Below are positions 12,524 through 22,752 of a DNA stretch of 64,000 bases, in pieces. The notes beneath the pieces are model-generated. The model saw nothing but the letters and a program-made list of their open reading frames with translations. It ran no database searches and was not told the origin of the DNA. Position numbers and translations under genes: made by a program. Positions within the stretch are counted from its first letter, which is position 1; every line of letters starts with the position of its first letter. Origin of the DNA: Punctularia strigosozonata HHB-11173 SS5 (Eukaryota > Basidiomycota > Agaricomycetes > Corticiales > Punctulariaceae); NCBI RefSeq assembly GCF_000264995.1, contig NW_006767445.1, positions 442,084-506,083 on the forward strand, in the 5' to 3' direction.

Positions 12524-13070
12524 CGTTGCGGCAGGATGAGCACACCAGCGACGGGCACCAGAGCAGCAACGACGCGGAAGTTTGAGTTACATGCGCTGGC
12601 AATATCCGTCGGATGCCACGCTGGCACGAGGTCTGGCCTCATGGCCATTCCAAGCATGCAACTTGCAAAGCATAGCAGCTTCACTCCGTGAATTGGTCTG
12701 TTTGCATGCGCATATGTAAGTACTGCACACGTACCCTCTGCCGCAGAACTCACCAGTGGCCCCCTGACTTTAGCACACGTTATGGAGTTTGCACATGTCT
12801 GAACGATAAGAAAGGGGTTGATCAGCAAAATACGTAGAGGGAGCCGTGAAGAGAGATTTCTACCATCCTCACTGCCGTTGCTTGGTCTTTGTCGTTGCCG
12901 TCGTCGTTGTCGTCGAGGCCGCGGCCCAACGGCGAGTTGGGGCACGTGACGTACAACTTGGCACATCAGTGTTTGTGTTGAAGACATTGATGGTGCCCAG
13001 CTCTCTAACATCCGACAATCCCTCCCAAAATCTGCAACAATGTAGCTATCAATTTATAATGGTATGCTAC
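12524..13070. other. Intergenic between MYND-array copy B and remnant copy C
   Basis: No gene or RNA recognised. It would include the promoter of copy B. Confidence 0.5.
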
Positions 13071-13639
13071 TTAAGAGCAAGAATATTTCCATCGGTTACA
13101 ACCCGGCTGAGTGAAATTCGCGTAGAGGGACCAAAGGCGGTGAAGTTCAGAGAGCGTGTGCGACGAAAGGACGTGCATGTACGATCTGTACTCCGATTGG
13201 ATCCACGTCTCAATGCTTGCCGAGGCATCCGCAAGCTGGCGGCTGACATGCAACAGAAGTTCGAAGGGATTATCGTTTAGGTATACATGGTGACGACGTT
13301 CGAGTCGGTCCCATTTGCGAGTAGGGTAAAAAGTACGATGTTGCGGGCTGCATGGCATTTGTCGTCACATCCGCGTTCATGGAATCGTGCTGGAATAAGC
13401 GTACCTATGATAGCTGGTTCAGAATCGCAGCAACTTATATCGAGCGGTCTATCATCCTGCACGTCCGTTCTCGGATCGGCGTACAGCGTGTAGAGTATAT
13501 TGAGCGGATCACCACAGCTGAGAAGGAGGATGTCTGCCGCCTGCCCCAGGGGTAGATCTTGAGTCAAGCAGAATGCGGCTGTCATCCCAATAGGAAAGAA
13601 GGGTGCTTTCAGGGGCCATACTAGACTGTGCGACATTGA
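13071..13639 (-). pseudogene. DUF4470-MYND family, truncated copy C
   Basis: The start MSHSLVWPLKAPFFPIG is followed by CLTQDLPLGQAADILLLSCG and aligns with the first roughly 190 residues of copies A and B, including a 60-nt in-frame intron at the same place (GTACGC...TGCAG, about 13356-13415). After NIVLFTLLANG the frame is lost near 13285, where about eight residues present in copies A and B are missing. It resumes in another frame (YLNDNPFELLLHVSRQLADA, then SYMHVLSSHTLSELHRLWSL) and homology ends near 13110. No MYND finger or middle region remains. This is the decayed end of the tandem array. An in-frame ATG 60 nt further upstream is less likely by homology. Confidence 0.8.
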
Positions 13640-14275
13640 GGTGAGGGTTGAGGATACTGGAAACAAGTAGTTGCCACGAGAAGATTGAGCTGTGAGCATT
13701 ATAAGGTCACGGGCAAGAAGTCGAGGAAGAACATGCAGGTACGTTCCGTCTTCTCCCTAGCGCACAGTTACTTCGGAATTAATAGGGCCCTTAGCAACGA
13801 TTAAACGTCTAGAGTCTATGCGCATCGTCTGCAACTCGCTCAATTAGCAATGATAAGGGTCAATTTGAGAGTGTATGAAGAGAAAAGCAGTTCAGAGAGC
13901 TCACAGGTTCAAAACTGGTCGAGCTGTCTGTACAAGTAAATCTCAAGGCTATGGGCGCCAGCAAAGCGCCAGTTTATGGCGGGTCGAGCAAAGCGAGATA
14001 TTCTAGAGACCCATCAAACATCTCCTTCAGCATTTGTACGAGATCTTGCTTTCGAGCCATACCTCAGTGCAAAGCAAAGGCAGGGAATAGAGGCAAGGGA
14101 TAGGTAAATGTAGAAAAGTCGACGTTACGTTACATGAACGCGACCTGGATGGCGCGGGGACACAGAGACCGGAAGCCGCGTGTTTCTTACGTAATACGTA
14201 CCTCAACTTGGTCTCGACGACGACCGCTGGGCAACACGCTCGACAGCGCGGACGCTCCGTAAACCCCTACTCACG
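13640..14275. other. Intergenic upstream of the RGS gene
   Basis: Divergent space between the MYND remnant and the RGS gene. No gene, RNA or clear core promoter element was seen. Confidence 0.5.
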
Positions 14276-15574
14276 ATGTCTGGTCACGATGAAGAGTCGC
14301 GGAGGGATAGGCTGCCGTCGTTCGCCGAGGTCCTCTCGCGGCGAACGCGACCTCCTGTTGATCTTTTCATGTTCTAGTGTGTACACAACAATCTCATAAC
14401 TTTTCACACTCAACTAACGCCATTCTAGCCTCTTTCTTCAGCGAGAAGGAGCGGAAGACATCCTGGACTTTTGGCTCGACGTGCAGCAGCACGAGAATCT
14501 GTGCCGTGCCTACTTCAAGGACGTGCGCAAGACCGGGCGGTCGATCAAGGAGGACTGGCCGCAATACTGGGAGTACGCGCGCCGACGTGGATCGATATAC
14601 GGAACGATTGTGGGGATGAGTAACGCCGGTCTTCAGACGAAGCGAAGTACGGCGAGCACGGGCGAGATGCTGAGCGACCAGGAGAAGCACGGGCTCGCGC
14701 AGGCAGGGGAGAAGGGAGCGACCAGCCCCGACCCGCGTTCGACGACGTCTCCCGCAACGGCTGTCGGCAGCGAGTTTGAGCCCGCGAGGAGCACGACGCC
14801 ATGGTCGCTCGGCGCGCGTACCCCAACCCTCTTCAATCGGCGCGCCTCACGCGCACCCACTATTCTCCCCCGTGACGGCGCCGTCACGAAACAGCAGCTG
14901 ATCAAATCGGCGGAATACATCTTCTACCGCTACCTCACGCCGTCCAACACGGTTAACTCGACGGAGAACCACGAGATCTACCTCCCCCCCGCACTTCGCA
15001 TCCACGCGTTCCCGCTCTCCAGCGGCGCGGAGCCCAAGACCGACGCGGAGGAGGCCGTGCTGGCGCAGATTCCGGATATGTTCCACGCGCAAAAGGAGTA
15101 TTGCTTTAGGGCGATGGAGCAAGACGCGTTTCCCAGGTTCCTGAGGGCGAAGGCGTTTGGAAATCTGACCCCGGTATCGGCACTCGTCCGGCTGGTGGTC
15201 GGCCTCATCGTGCTGTGGATTGGGTTCGCGGTGGCGTTCTCGCTCGTCTTCCTTGATGTGAAGCCCAAGTCCGTGCGCTTCTACGTGAGTTCATCCCATC
15301 CGTTCGTACAGGTAACGTTGCTGACCTCTTATTGCAGCTTTTCATCCCTTTCACCCTCTCCGTCCTATTCCTAATCTCACATCAGTACGAACTCGACCCT
15401 CTTCTCGTCTTCCTCAATCGGTCGGAATCCACCCCATTCAGAACCCTCGCCATCAAGGAGTCCTACGTCAAGAAGCTCCTCCTCGGTCGTGCTATCTGGG
15501 TCACCGTCCTGGTGGGCATCATCGCGACCGCCTTGACCCTCATATTCTGGGCCGTGCCGGGCCATCGTCTCTGA
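14276..15574 (+). CDS. RGS-domain membrane protein, Rax1-like
   Basis: Three exons (14276-14376, 14429-15284, 15338-15574) give 397 residues. Residues 1-80 open an RGS-type domain (LPSFAEVLSRRTRPPVDLFM, then LQREGAEDILDFWLDVQQHE), which continues after a low-complexity Ser/Thr/Pro-rich insert with ILPRDGAVTKQQLIKSAEYI and FRAMEQDAFPRFLRAKAFGN. Three transmembrane helices follow: LVRLVVGLIVLWIGFAVAFS, LFIPFTLSVLFLI and VTVLVGIIATALTLIFWAV. A split RGS domain followed by three C-terminal helices is the layout of yeast Rax1, a plasma-membrane protein of polarity and bud-site selection. Whether it acts on a G-alpha subunit cannot be read from the sequence. Other fungal RGS membrane proteins are the main alternative. 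Confidence 0.82.
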
Positions 15575-16404
15575 GCCATCGCACGCGTCATCTTGGTGTC
15601 ATCTTGAAAGGCCGAATGTAATACTTCACGGGGCGGCGGTGGATGGTAATGGAGGGCGTCGGACGGTCTCGCAGCTCATCGAACATCTTATTTTCCCAGT
15701 CTCTTTTGGCTCCCTCGAATTCCAGCGCTTGATCCCACTCATGTCGTTCCTTCCACTCCTTGTTGATTATGTCTCCTCGTCACCTTCTGGATCTATATAC
15801 CTAGGTTGATACCCTCGCTTCATGTTTGCTATCGCAGCTAATAAATTATAGTCAATATTGGACTCGTTTGAGTCGGACGTTGGCATTGGCCGATGCCGGA
15901 AGACTCCGGTGGCGTGCAGGCCTGCGGCTGCGCACGCAACTCGACTTGACTTGTGCCACTACCTCAGCCTTCTTTAATCAGTACACCTATCAGCATTAAG
16001 GCGATATTTGGATGTAAAAACTGTCAACTAGCTCACGAGATGAGAGCGAGCCTTTTCAACGACCGTACACCTGCTACTAAGACGTCGCGTCCGGAGAGCA
16101 AGTGCTGCGGTTCTCCTCAGGACGCTGCGCCGTAGGCGTATCATCATGAGATCCTGGTCCCATATCTGTGCCACTTTGCGGGTTATGTCCGCTAGCCACG
16201 GGGCTCATGCCTAGGTTCGGTCGTGTCCGGTCACAGGCCTCTTCTCGGGTGCACCAACGGATCATAAAGGCCTTGTCGGGCACAGCACAAGATCCCGTAA
16301 GTGTTTTGTGCGTAAATTATGCGCCCAACTTATAAGACCGGCAGTTCCATGCTAGACATCCACAGCGATAAATAAGAGTTACCTCCTCGCAGCCGTCCAC
16401 CATC
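15575..16404. other. Intergenic, RGS gene to arrestin-like gene 1
   Basis: No gene recognised. The A/T-rich stretch near 15800-15870 probably holds the 3' end of the RGS transcript. An AATAAG-type A/T box near 16368 lies about 35 bp before the arrestin-like start. Confidence 0.45.
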
Positions 16405-18054
16405 ATGAGCATCCAACAACCCCCTTCTCTTGACGAGCTCCCTTCGTATTCCCATGTGAACCCGACCTCCTCCAGCCCGACCTTGCGCGCGCAGAAGTAC
16501 CCGCTCAGCCGTGGCGACGCCTCACCCTGGCTCACGCTCACGCTGGTCTCGCCTGCCGCACTGACAACCAAGAGTAGCTTGCCGGTGTACGTTGATGGGC
16601 TTCCAGTCGGCGGGTCCGTCAAACTCGACTTGACGAAGGAAGACGCGATTGAGGCGGTCCACGTTACGGTAACATCCCCTGACTCTCACTGCCTCTATAG
16701 TAGCTGACTGACGTTGTTACGAACGTCCCTTGTAGGTCAGCGGCTTTGTGACACGTACAGATATGTACGCGCTCGAGCGCATCCCATTCGTGACGGTCTC
16801 CCAGACCGTCTGGGATCGCTCTATGGGCGACCCGCGCGCCCCGTCCTCTGGCCCATACCAGGGTAAACTGTCGGGCAGCCTCGAATGGCCTTTTTCAATC
16901 GAGTTGCCCAGGAAGGCGTGGATCTCACTGAAAGATAAGGGCCTGGAGACTCCAAAGGAATATACACTGCCACCTGCATTCCAAAGCAAGATCAGCTTCA
17001 AGTGGGCCGTTGCGTATGAAGTGAAGGTGAAAGTGGAGCGACGTTTCTTCCGGCCCAACGACGCGTATGTTCTCTGTCATTTGGATGACAATCCTCTAAC
17101 GCTCGTTGGTGATGTATCAGTATGCCGGTGGCCGTTGGGTATGTTCCTGTCGTGAAACCGGGTATTGCGTCCCCACTCCGTCAGCTGGCGTACCGAGAAG
17201 CGTCGCCGGAGCTTGTTGGACCAGATGATGATCCGGAGGGATGGGCGGGGTGCGATCCTGTCGCACTGAAGGGAACATTGTTTGGCGAACGAGAAGTAGA
17301 GGTTGTCACGAAGGTTCGCCTATCTCCGCTCAGACGTACTCGCACGATCTAACTTTCCTTCAGCTTTGGATGGCAAAGCCGGTACGGTCCAAGGGATCAG
17401 GGTGCTGTACAACCTGCTGATAATGTACTTCCCAAGTTGAGCTATCCCCGCGGTTCCGTCATCCCGCTCTTCCTCGCGCTGGTGTCGTCAGACGAGCAAG
17501 CGCTCGATGTTCTCGGCGCGCCGTCCTCACCCGCGGTGGACCTCGTCGTTCATCTCGACTTCGAGTCGAAGAAGATAGCAGGGCGAGACAAGTATTCGGA
17601 CGACTCGTATCATCATCGAAAGATAACGTGGGCCAGCGCACGTTGGTGGGTGCCCGCTGGCGACCAGAAAAAGGTCGCAGGAAAACGCGCACTGCACGGC
17701 GAGCTGCATCTGGCACCTGATCTCGTGCCGAGCTTCGTATTCTCCTCCCTCAGCGTATCCGTGAGTCTGCCCTCTCACATGCTTCTCCTTGACGCTGACG
17801 CCCCTACATAGTATCAAGTGGTCATGTATGACTTCGAGGCCACTGGGTTCAAACCCAGGAGCTCCGGGCGCTCCTCAAGTACGACAGAAGGCGGTTTGAC
17901 AGAACTGGTGGCCCAGACGGTAGAGGTTGGGACAGTCTGGCCGGACGGCCCACGGCCGCGCTCGTTCACGCCCCCAGCGTATGGGCCGCCGAAGAGGCAG
18001 GTCGGACTGAACGGGTTTTATCCCTGGGGTGGAGGCAAGCCTTACGAAGAATGA
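16405..18054 (+). CDS. Arrestin-like N-domain protein 1
   Basis: Six exons (16405-16668, 16736-17064, 17121-17313, 17364-17381, 17437-17760, 17812-18054) give 456 residues. The start SLDELPSYSHVNP is a PPxY-like N-terminus common in basidiomycete arrestin-like proteins. Beta-strand segments of the arrestin N-domain follow (KYPLSRGDASPWLTLTLVSP; SVKLDLTKEDAIEAVHVTVS), then the signature LEWPFSIELP and LPPAF with KWAVAYEVKVKVERRFFRPN. Proteins of this fold act as adaptors, often coupling membrane cargo to ubiquitin ligases. The fourth exon is only 18 nt (LWMAKP). It is the first of two tandem copies; arrestin-like gene 2 begins about 550 bp downstream with the same exon plan. Confidence 0.85.
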
Positions 18055-18602
18055 GCGAATTGTCAACATAGATGTCAACCATCGTGTGACCATGTATTCG
18101 TCCTTGTTGCACTGAATGCAAGGGGTTGACCCACGTCAGACCGTGATCTATTCACTAGATCCGATGAAGACGAAGAAGTTGAAGATCGAGGCCCTCATTC
18201 ACGTCTGCATCTTGTAGCACAATGTGACTGCATTGTCATCGGAATTATCATCCTACCAGCGTGGCGATACTGCGGCAAGGCTTATCAAGGTTGGATCCTG
18301 CCCGAAGCAACCGAAGCGACCTCACGCGCATGTGGTTGTACGTTCAAACCGGATCAAGTCCCGCCAATGATGACATTCTTATCTTGTCCATCTCCCAGGC
18401 CTGTCGGGAATATTACCATAGGATCTTCCGATGCGTCTACGGATGTGTTTCAAGAGCTCGGTCAGTTCCTAATCACGCATCTTATCTACATGCATCTCAT
18501 CCACGTCCCGCCTCCAGATGATCCAGGGAAAACGATATGCAGAGTGCTCCCATAGTATAACTGTAACGCTCTCTGGAGGGAAACGGACTGCTACAGAGCA
18601 CC
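18055..18602. other. Spacer between the tandem arrestin-like genes
   Basis: No gene recognised. It should carry the terminator of gene 1 and the promoter of gene 2. Confidence 0.5.
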
Positions 18603-20253
18603 ATGGGCGCACCTGAACCAACAATCATCGACGAACTTCCCGCCTACTCCCACATCGACGCAGCAGAACCCACCCTCGCGTCGCACAAATATCACCTAAG
18701 TCACGGAGACTCGGCGCCCTGGCTTACTCTCACACTCGTCTCACATGCGGCCCGTGCCAGCCAAGGTTACAACAGCCTACCTGTGTACGTCGTAGGTCAG
18801 CCTATGCGCGGGTCGATCGCCCTCGCGCTGCCGAAGGAGGATGCGATTGAGGCGATCCGTGTGATAGTTGAGTGAGATCTCGGTCTCGCGTTGTATCACT
18901 ACCGTTGAACGAATGTCAGGTCAGTGGATACGTGACGCGCACGGAAACCTACGAGCTCGAGCGCATTCCGTTTGCGAGGGTCGCGCAGACTGTGTGGGAT
19001 CGCGGTATGGGCGACCCGCGCGGGTCCTCGGCCATGGCCTCAGAGCCATACAAGGGGAAATTGTCGGGCAATTTCGAATGGCCTTTCGCGATCACGTTGC
19101 CAAACACGGCGGAGATCTCGCTCAAGGACAAGGACGTCGGGGAGGGTGTTCGCGAATATCCGCTTCCACCCGCGTTCCATGGAAAGGGCAGCTTCAAGTG
19201 GGCGGTCGCGTATGAGGTCAAGGTGAAGGTCGAGCGCGCGTTCTTTCGCCCGAACGACAGGTCCGCTCAGGCTGTCCTTGAATGGTACGATTATCGTTGC
19301 CTGACGCTTGATCCACGTTGTGCAGTCTGGCGGTGCCGGTCGGGTACGTGCCTGCGGTCAAGCCGGACCCCGCGTCGTACCTACGCCAAACGGCATACGA
19401 AGACGCGACCCCCGAACTCATAGGTCCCGATGGAGATCCCGAAGGATGGCAGACGTGCGATCCGGTGGTGACGCAGGGATCACTATTCGGGGAAAGAGAG
19501 GTGAAGGTAGTGGCCAAGGTGCGACTGCATCGTGTTCTGGTGGAGGTAATCTGATCATCCTTGTTAGCTGTCGCTGGCGAAGCCGGTAAGGAAATGCTTA
19601 GGCAAAGACGTGTTTCCGTTTCCCCTGACACTCTGCGCCAGCTGAGCTATACCCGAGGATCGGTCGTACCTCTCTTCCTCTGGCTCGAGTCCGCCGACGA
19701 GCAGGCATTGGATCTTCTTTCCACGCCGTCCGCGCCTGCGGTTGATTTGGTCGTTCACTTCGACTTCCAGTCGAAAACCATCGCCGCGTCGGACAAGTAT
19801 GAGGACGACTCTTACCACCACCACAAGATGACCTTAGCGACTGCGCGCTGGTGGACGCCGCCTGGAGATCACACGGTTATCAACGGCAAGCGCGTGCTGC
19901 AGGGAGAGCTGCACCTGGCACCGGAGCTCGTACCGAGCTTCGTATTCTCGTCCCTAAGCGTTTCTGTACGTGCCCTCTTTTCTTTCTCTCTTCCGTGGCT
20001 GTTGAAGCCTGGCATGTCATAGTATTGGATAACGGTGTACAACTTTGAAGCCACTGGGTACAAGTCGCAGAACGACGGTGTGAAGGAGAGCGGCCTCACT
20101 GAGCTGCTCGCCCAGAGGGTGGAAGTTGCAACGGTCTGGCCCGATGGTCCGCGCCCCCACTGTTTCACGCCGCCGGCGTACGGTCCGCCAAAGAGGCAGA
20201 TCGGTCTGGGCGGGTTCTATTGGTGGGGCGGCGACAAACCGTACGAAGCATGA
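18603..20253 (+). CDS. Arrestin-like N-domain protein 2 (tandem paralog)
   Basis: Paralog of the preceding gene with matching exons throughout: start MGAPEPTIIDELPAYSHIDA, a strand segment KYHLSHGDSAPWLTLTLVSH, the conserved FEWPFAITLP and LPPAFHGKGSFKWAVAYEVK, PDGDPEGWQTCDPVVTQGSL, the short LSLAKP exon, LVPSFVFSSLSVS, and the same Pro-rich end (PPAYGPPKRQIGLGGFYWWG). The two proteins differ at many positions but keep intron places, so the duplication is old and both copies appear to be under constraint. The last exon (about 20023-20253) ends in TGA. The role is presumably the same adaptor-type role as gene 1; the substrate is unknown. Confidence 0.83.
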
Positions 20254-21103
20254 CGCGAGTTTGGGCTGATTGGTATATATTCTGTTACTTGGAGCCGGCC
20301 TCAGCTTGGTCGATGCGAGGGCGTCAGGAGTTTACCGTGGCGCGATGTACGAGCAGTGTAAGTGTAAGGCAGATCGGATACCTTTTGTATCATCTCCGCG
20401 AACCTATGACCACGATCAGACTCATGCTCCACAATTATCGGCATGGGTTCTACACATAATTCGACGGTTTGCATTGCAACGGCTTCGCGTATCTTGCGAC
20501 GCCGCTGTGTAGTTCCTGAACCGCGCCCAGGTCCTGGCTAGTTCAAGGTTGGGTCGTAGTCGTAGCCAGGTGTCGGATGTACAGTGCGCGTCGATCCGCG
20601 GGGCTTTACACTGGGGCGCACCCTCTTTGACTGCTAGAATGCCCTCGCAGTGAGGGAGTCGCGTACTTCGCAGTTCGTCTGCATTAAAACCCGCCCACCC
20701 CTCCACAAAAAACCCCAGTAGGGAAAAAACAAAATGGGGGTGGGGGGGAAAAGCATCACACCGAACTGCCCAGCAAGACGTACAACGAGCGGCACACTCG
20801 GGCAAAGAGCACGGAGCTTTCGGCAACAGGAAAAGCGTCAACATCGTTGGGCAAACGTATGCAGGAAAACATCGTCGCGCAAGGACAGCCGAGGTGAGGA
20901 TAGCAGAGGTGACTACCGGTGTCGCGCGCAGTCGCCCATAACCACAGACATTCAGTCGATGACACCGAATGCATAGTCCACAATACATGAGAGGGCTTTG
21001 ACGATAGTACAGGTGACACGGTTCGCGCTACTCTTCCGCTTCCGCAGTCAGGTCCAGTTCGTCTTCGCTGTCCAGGCTGTCGGTACGGGCGGTATGTTCT
21101 TAA
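20254..21103. other. Intergenic with a poly-G tract
   Basis: No gene recognised. A G-rich run (about 20733-20752) lies next to A-rich sequence. A 188-codon minus-strand open frame (20422-20988) has no familiar motif; it was considered as a continuation of the DUF7708 gene but contains no P-loop or NACHT motif. Confidence 0.5.
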
Positions 21104-22003
21104 TTATGAACGCATTGGGTCAAAAAAAAAAACTTCTCGATGGCCTATTGACAGCGTTGCATCGCTTTCAGTCCTTCGCACGGCTATGTCAAGGGAACGA
21201 AGCCGTCTTCGGGCGAGCAGCCTGAATCGCTTCTGCGCGTCTCGCTCCATCACGAACTGCTGCCTATCGCTATGCAGCGTTTCCCGCTCGAGAGCCTTCC
21301 GATGGCAGTCGAATCTGTCGAGGACACCCTCAAGCTTGGTATTGAAAGGACTGAGCGTGAGCAGCAGCAATGCTGCAGAGTCTGCGTGAATCGGAGTCAA
21401 CGAGCGGTTTCGCGCCGATGACGGAGAGAACGTACGACGAGGGCGGCCGGACTTGGTTATGAAAGTGCGACGGACGATGCAGCAGATGTCCAGGATGTCG
21501 CCGTAGACCTTGGCGAGCGCGTCTTGAACGTGGACGTGGCCTACGTACATCTTGGTGGCGTAATCGTCGAAATAGCGTAGATCGTGCGCGATGCGTTCCA
21601 GAACCATGGTGATTGCTTGGAAGTATCTTGGGGCGCGCTGGGCGACCTACGGACAAGGTGAACTTGGGACATGGGCCAGATCTGGGTCCGTACGTACTGC
21701 AATGATGAAGCGCAGCCCTCCCCACACGAGTGCCGCGACGTCTGGATGCGAAGAGACGAGCGTATCGACGGTCGCAAAGAACCGTTGCAATCCTTGAAGG
21801 ATCGCGCCCAAACGTTCGACGCAGCGCCGGGTGCGGCTCCCTGCTTTATGCGCGCGGTCAATGGTTTTGAGGTAGACCACGATGTCTTCGAGCGAGCAGG
21901 ATCGAAAGCATGCGAGTTCTTCTGGGGTGAACTTGTCGTAGCGTTGCTGAAAGGCGACGAGGAATGGGGCGTTGACTTCGAGATTGGCCATGATATTGGC
22001 CAT
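21104..22003 (-). CDS. Orphan DUF7708 (STAND N-terminal) protein lacking NACHT
   Basis: Three exons (21698-22003, 21436-21646, 21104-21381) join to 264 residues. The protein starts MANIMANLEVNAPFLVAFQQ. The core FATVDTLVSSHPDVAALVWG, then GLRFIIAVAQRAPRYFQAIT and LERIAHDLRYFDDYATKM, is the fungal DUF7708-type helical domain that usually precedes a NACHT or other STAND ATPase domain in NLR-like proteins. Here the reading frame ends after a charged helix (about residues 200-264) and no P-loop, NACHT, ankyrin or WD repeat is seen further on. It is either a stand-alone effector-type domain or a truncated NLR. The poly-A/T run near 21122-21133 at the 3' end could also have caused a frame loss. Confidence 0.7.
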
Positions 22004-22752
22004 GTCGAGTCGGACGACACCAGCGTACTGGAGGCGAGAGACAATGTGCAGGAGCTATACACAGTTCCCTCCATCTCAATAGCCAGAGCGCTCTCCCATC
22101 GATGCTATGATATTTGCCTCTGGTGAGCACAGATATGGGCGCCTGCTCGCAGTGCGCACCTAGTTGCCCGCAAACTGTCGATCAGTGCATAATGAGTTCC
22201 ATGCCTCAGGCATGTGTTCTAAGCAGCTCCCAGCCACAGCGAGTGGGACAAATGCGAGCCTATACACGCCGCCGTCGAGGCCTCCTCCGCGTTCGAGCTC
22301 GCGGAGTTGCTGCACAAGGTTGCGCTTTGCTGGTCAGCGGGCGCTTATTCTTTTGCGTCATGACACGTGCTCAATGTGTTTAAGCGCCCAACTATCCTGG
22401 GCCTCTCGCGCGAAGGTGCCATCGTCTCCTCCCGTCGGCCGCCAGGACGCAACTTTCTTCCCCGACCTCCTCCTTACCCTTTGCCGTGCTCGCCACGAGT
22501 CCCTATCACCGATAACTTGCAACCACGAATAACCTCGGACGAGATTCGCAGCTCGTCGCAGCTGGAGAACCTGCGGCGCAGCAGCTTGGTCTAGCCGAAG
22601 TCGTCATATCCGCGTTGTCTTCGCCCCGCCAGAACCGGGCGCGACTCGGTCGCGAGAGAACAACTTTCCCTCTCTCAGTCGACCACGCATACATCCACCG
22701 ACTACTTTGGACTCGACAGTCTTGAATCCGCAAGCTTGAGAACACGCGCACC
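22004..22752. other. Divergent promoter region, DUF7708 gene and Ost-alpha-like gene
   Basis: Both flanking genes point away from this stretch, so it should contain both promoters. C/T-rich tracts precede the Ost-alpha-like start. No gene recognised. Confidence 0.5.

Noticed and set aside
20422-20988. 188-codon minus-strand open frame as the missing NACHT part of the DUF7708 gene
   Set aside because: No P-loop, no NACHT motifs, and Cys-rich random-looking composition.
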